Shown piece after piece: positions 63,313 through 64,000 of a DNA stretch of 64,000 nt; position 1 is the stretch's first letter; each line of letters begins with the position of its first letter. Made by a program: the position numbers and the translations under genes. The DNA is from Saccharothrix sp. ST-888 (lineage in GTDB: Bacteria > Actinomycetota > Actinomycetes > Streptomycetales > Streptomycetaceae): contig NZ_JYJF01000023.1 in assembly GCF_000955975.1 (NCBI RefSeq), positions 1-64,000 on the forward strand. The letters run 5' to 3'. The notes under the pieces were generated by a model. It was not told where the DNA came from. It made no database searches and saw only the letters and a list, made by a program, of their open reading frames with translations.

Positions 63313-64000
63313 GTGGCCGAGGACGAGAAGAACCCGGCGCGTGAGGTCATCGCCGAGTACGCGCAGACGCACTTCCGGTACTTCCGCACCGCAGACGGCA
63401 CCGTCTACGCGCAGCGCACCGGCCACCCCGTCGCCCGGCCGATCCGCTCCCAGGGCACGACGGGAAGCCACAGGCAGGAGCTGATGGTCGGCCTGTTCCG
63501 CGACGGGCGCGGCGTCTTCAACGGCACCGCCCTCAAGGAGGCGTTGGACTTGATCGAAGCACTCGCACTGACCGAGAACGTGCAGCCCGTCCACATCCGC
63601 GTGGCCCCCGGCTTCGACGGGGCGACGTGGCTGGACCTGGGCCGCTCAGACGGGAAGTCCGTGCGGATCCACTCCACCGGGTGGGACATCCTCACTCCCG
63701 ACCCGCGTGAGGTGTGCTGGAAGCGCACCCAGCTCACCGGAGAACTCCCCCTGCCGGTCAAGGACACCGACAGCAAGGGCATCGACCTGCTGCTGAGGCT
63801 GACGAACTTCGCCAACGCGGCGACCGAGTGCCTGGCGCTGGCGTGGCTGGTCGGCTGCCTGGGGCCGTCCGTGCCGGTGCCGGCGCCGTTCCTCACCGGA
63901 CCGCAGGGCGCGGGCAAGTCCACAGGCGGGCGGATGCTGGTGCGGATCATCGAGGGCATGAGCGGTGACCTGCGCCGAGCGCCGAAGGACGAGGAGAGCA
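63313..64000 (+). CDS. ATP-binding replication protein, partial (3' end outside window)
   Basis: The visible 229 codons start with GTG three bases after the prim-pol gene. The middle has the segment CLALAWLVGCLGPSVPVPAP followed by the Walker A-type loop FLTGPQGAGKSTGGRMLV, so it is a P-loop ATPase, probably the helicase partner of the prim-pol in AICE replication. The frame runs off the right edge. The integrase and excisionase genes should follow. Confidence 0.85.
   Translation, partial: MAEDEKNPAREVIAEYAQTHFRYFRTADGTVYAQRTGHPVARPIRSQGTTGSHRQELMVGLFRDGRGVFNGTALKEALDLIEALALTENVQPVHIRVAPGFDGATWLDLGRSDGKSVRIHSTGWDILTPDPREVCWKRTQLTGELPLPVKDTDSKGIDLLLRLTNFANAATECLALAWLVGCLGPSVPVPAPFLTGPQGAGKSTGGRMLVRIIEGMSGDLRRAPKDEES

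Larger units (their letters stand above)
53581..64000. mobile_element. Integrated actinomycete conjugative element (AICE), left part
   Basis: The region from the tRNA-Thr fragment to the window edge has the content of an AICE of the pSAM2 type. It has a Pif-like Nudix gene, a GntR/KorSA regulator, several small transfer or spread proteins, an FtsK/TraB-type translocase and a prim-pol plus helicase-like replication module. Genes run in one direction after the regulator, with tight overlaps. In such elements xis and int lie after the replication genes, next to the restored tRNA, so they should be just beyond the right edge. Confidence 0.85.

Overview
The window is very GC-rich, with GTG, ATG and some TTG starts and strongly GC-biased third codon positions. 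Its conserved block (lysS, lsr2, an SCO3374-type gene, clpC, then mutY, disA, radA) is the order found in Streptomyces and close relatives such as Kitasatospora. The assignment to that group rests on gene content and order, not on a database search.

Layout. (1) 1-5.7 kb is core chromosome: the 3' end of lysS, a small membrane protein, a BlaI-type regulator, an ArgA-type acetyltransferase, lsr2 and clpC; a good match to the ClgR operator lies upstream of clpC. (2) 5.7-17.7 kb holds a secreted M6 metalloprotease, a PLP lyase, an unusual aldehyde dehydrogenase, an M23 peptidase, a divergent tetR/MFS drug-efflux pair, mutY and a lipoprotein-like or anchored Gly/Ser-rich protein. (3) 17.9-23.5 kb has disA (c-di-AMP synthesis), radA, a membrane protein that joins sigma-factor-like, anti-sigma-like and BACON segments, and a GAP-family membrane protein. 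(4) 23.6-27.6 kb has two tandem DUF1254-type proteins and a reductase/epimerase. (5) 27.7-31.7 kb is a minus-strand family 2B encapsulin operon: shell protein, a 111-residue disordered protein carrying the GPTGLGTA motif, a polyprenyl diphosphate synthase and a DUF4239 membrane protein. (6) 32-39.4 kb is accessory: a second tetR, an esterase, a decayed FAD monooxygenase with tandem TetR-like operators, pobA, a NERD protein, a 5'-nucleotidase remnant and a LysE exporter.

(7) 39.5-49.6 kb is a minus-strand biosynthetic operon built around close homologues of SznE and SznF, the arginine N-methyltransferase and the diiron/cupin N-nitrosating enzyme of streptozotocin biosynthesis. Both metal sites of SznF are fully conserved. 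The operon adds a Rieske protein, three ATP-grasp-type ligases, an MFS exporter and two alpha/beta hydrolases. It should make an N-nitrosourea, a DNA-alkylating compound. Divergent from it (50-52.9 kb) is a set of alkylation-repair genes: two 2OG-Fe(II) oxygenases of the COG3826/Oxygenase-NA type flanking an O6-alkylguanine-DNA alkyltransferase, a stand-alone Ada metal-binding domain and an unknown protein. I read this as self-protection linked to the product.

(8) From about 53.6 kb to the end is an integrated actinomycete conjugative element (AICE). It begins at a displaced 3' half of a tRNA-Thr gene, then has a Pif-like Nudix protein, a GntR/KorSA-type regulator with repeated operators, small spread/transfer proteins, an FtsK-like TraB translocase and a prim-pol/helicase replication module. 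The integrase and the restored tRNA are expected beyond the right edge.
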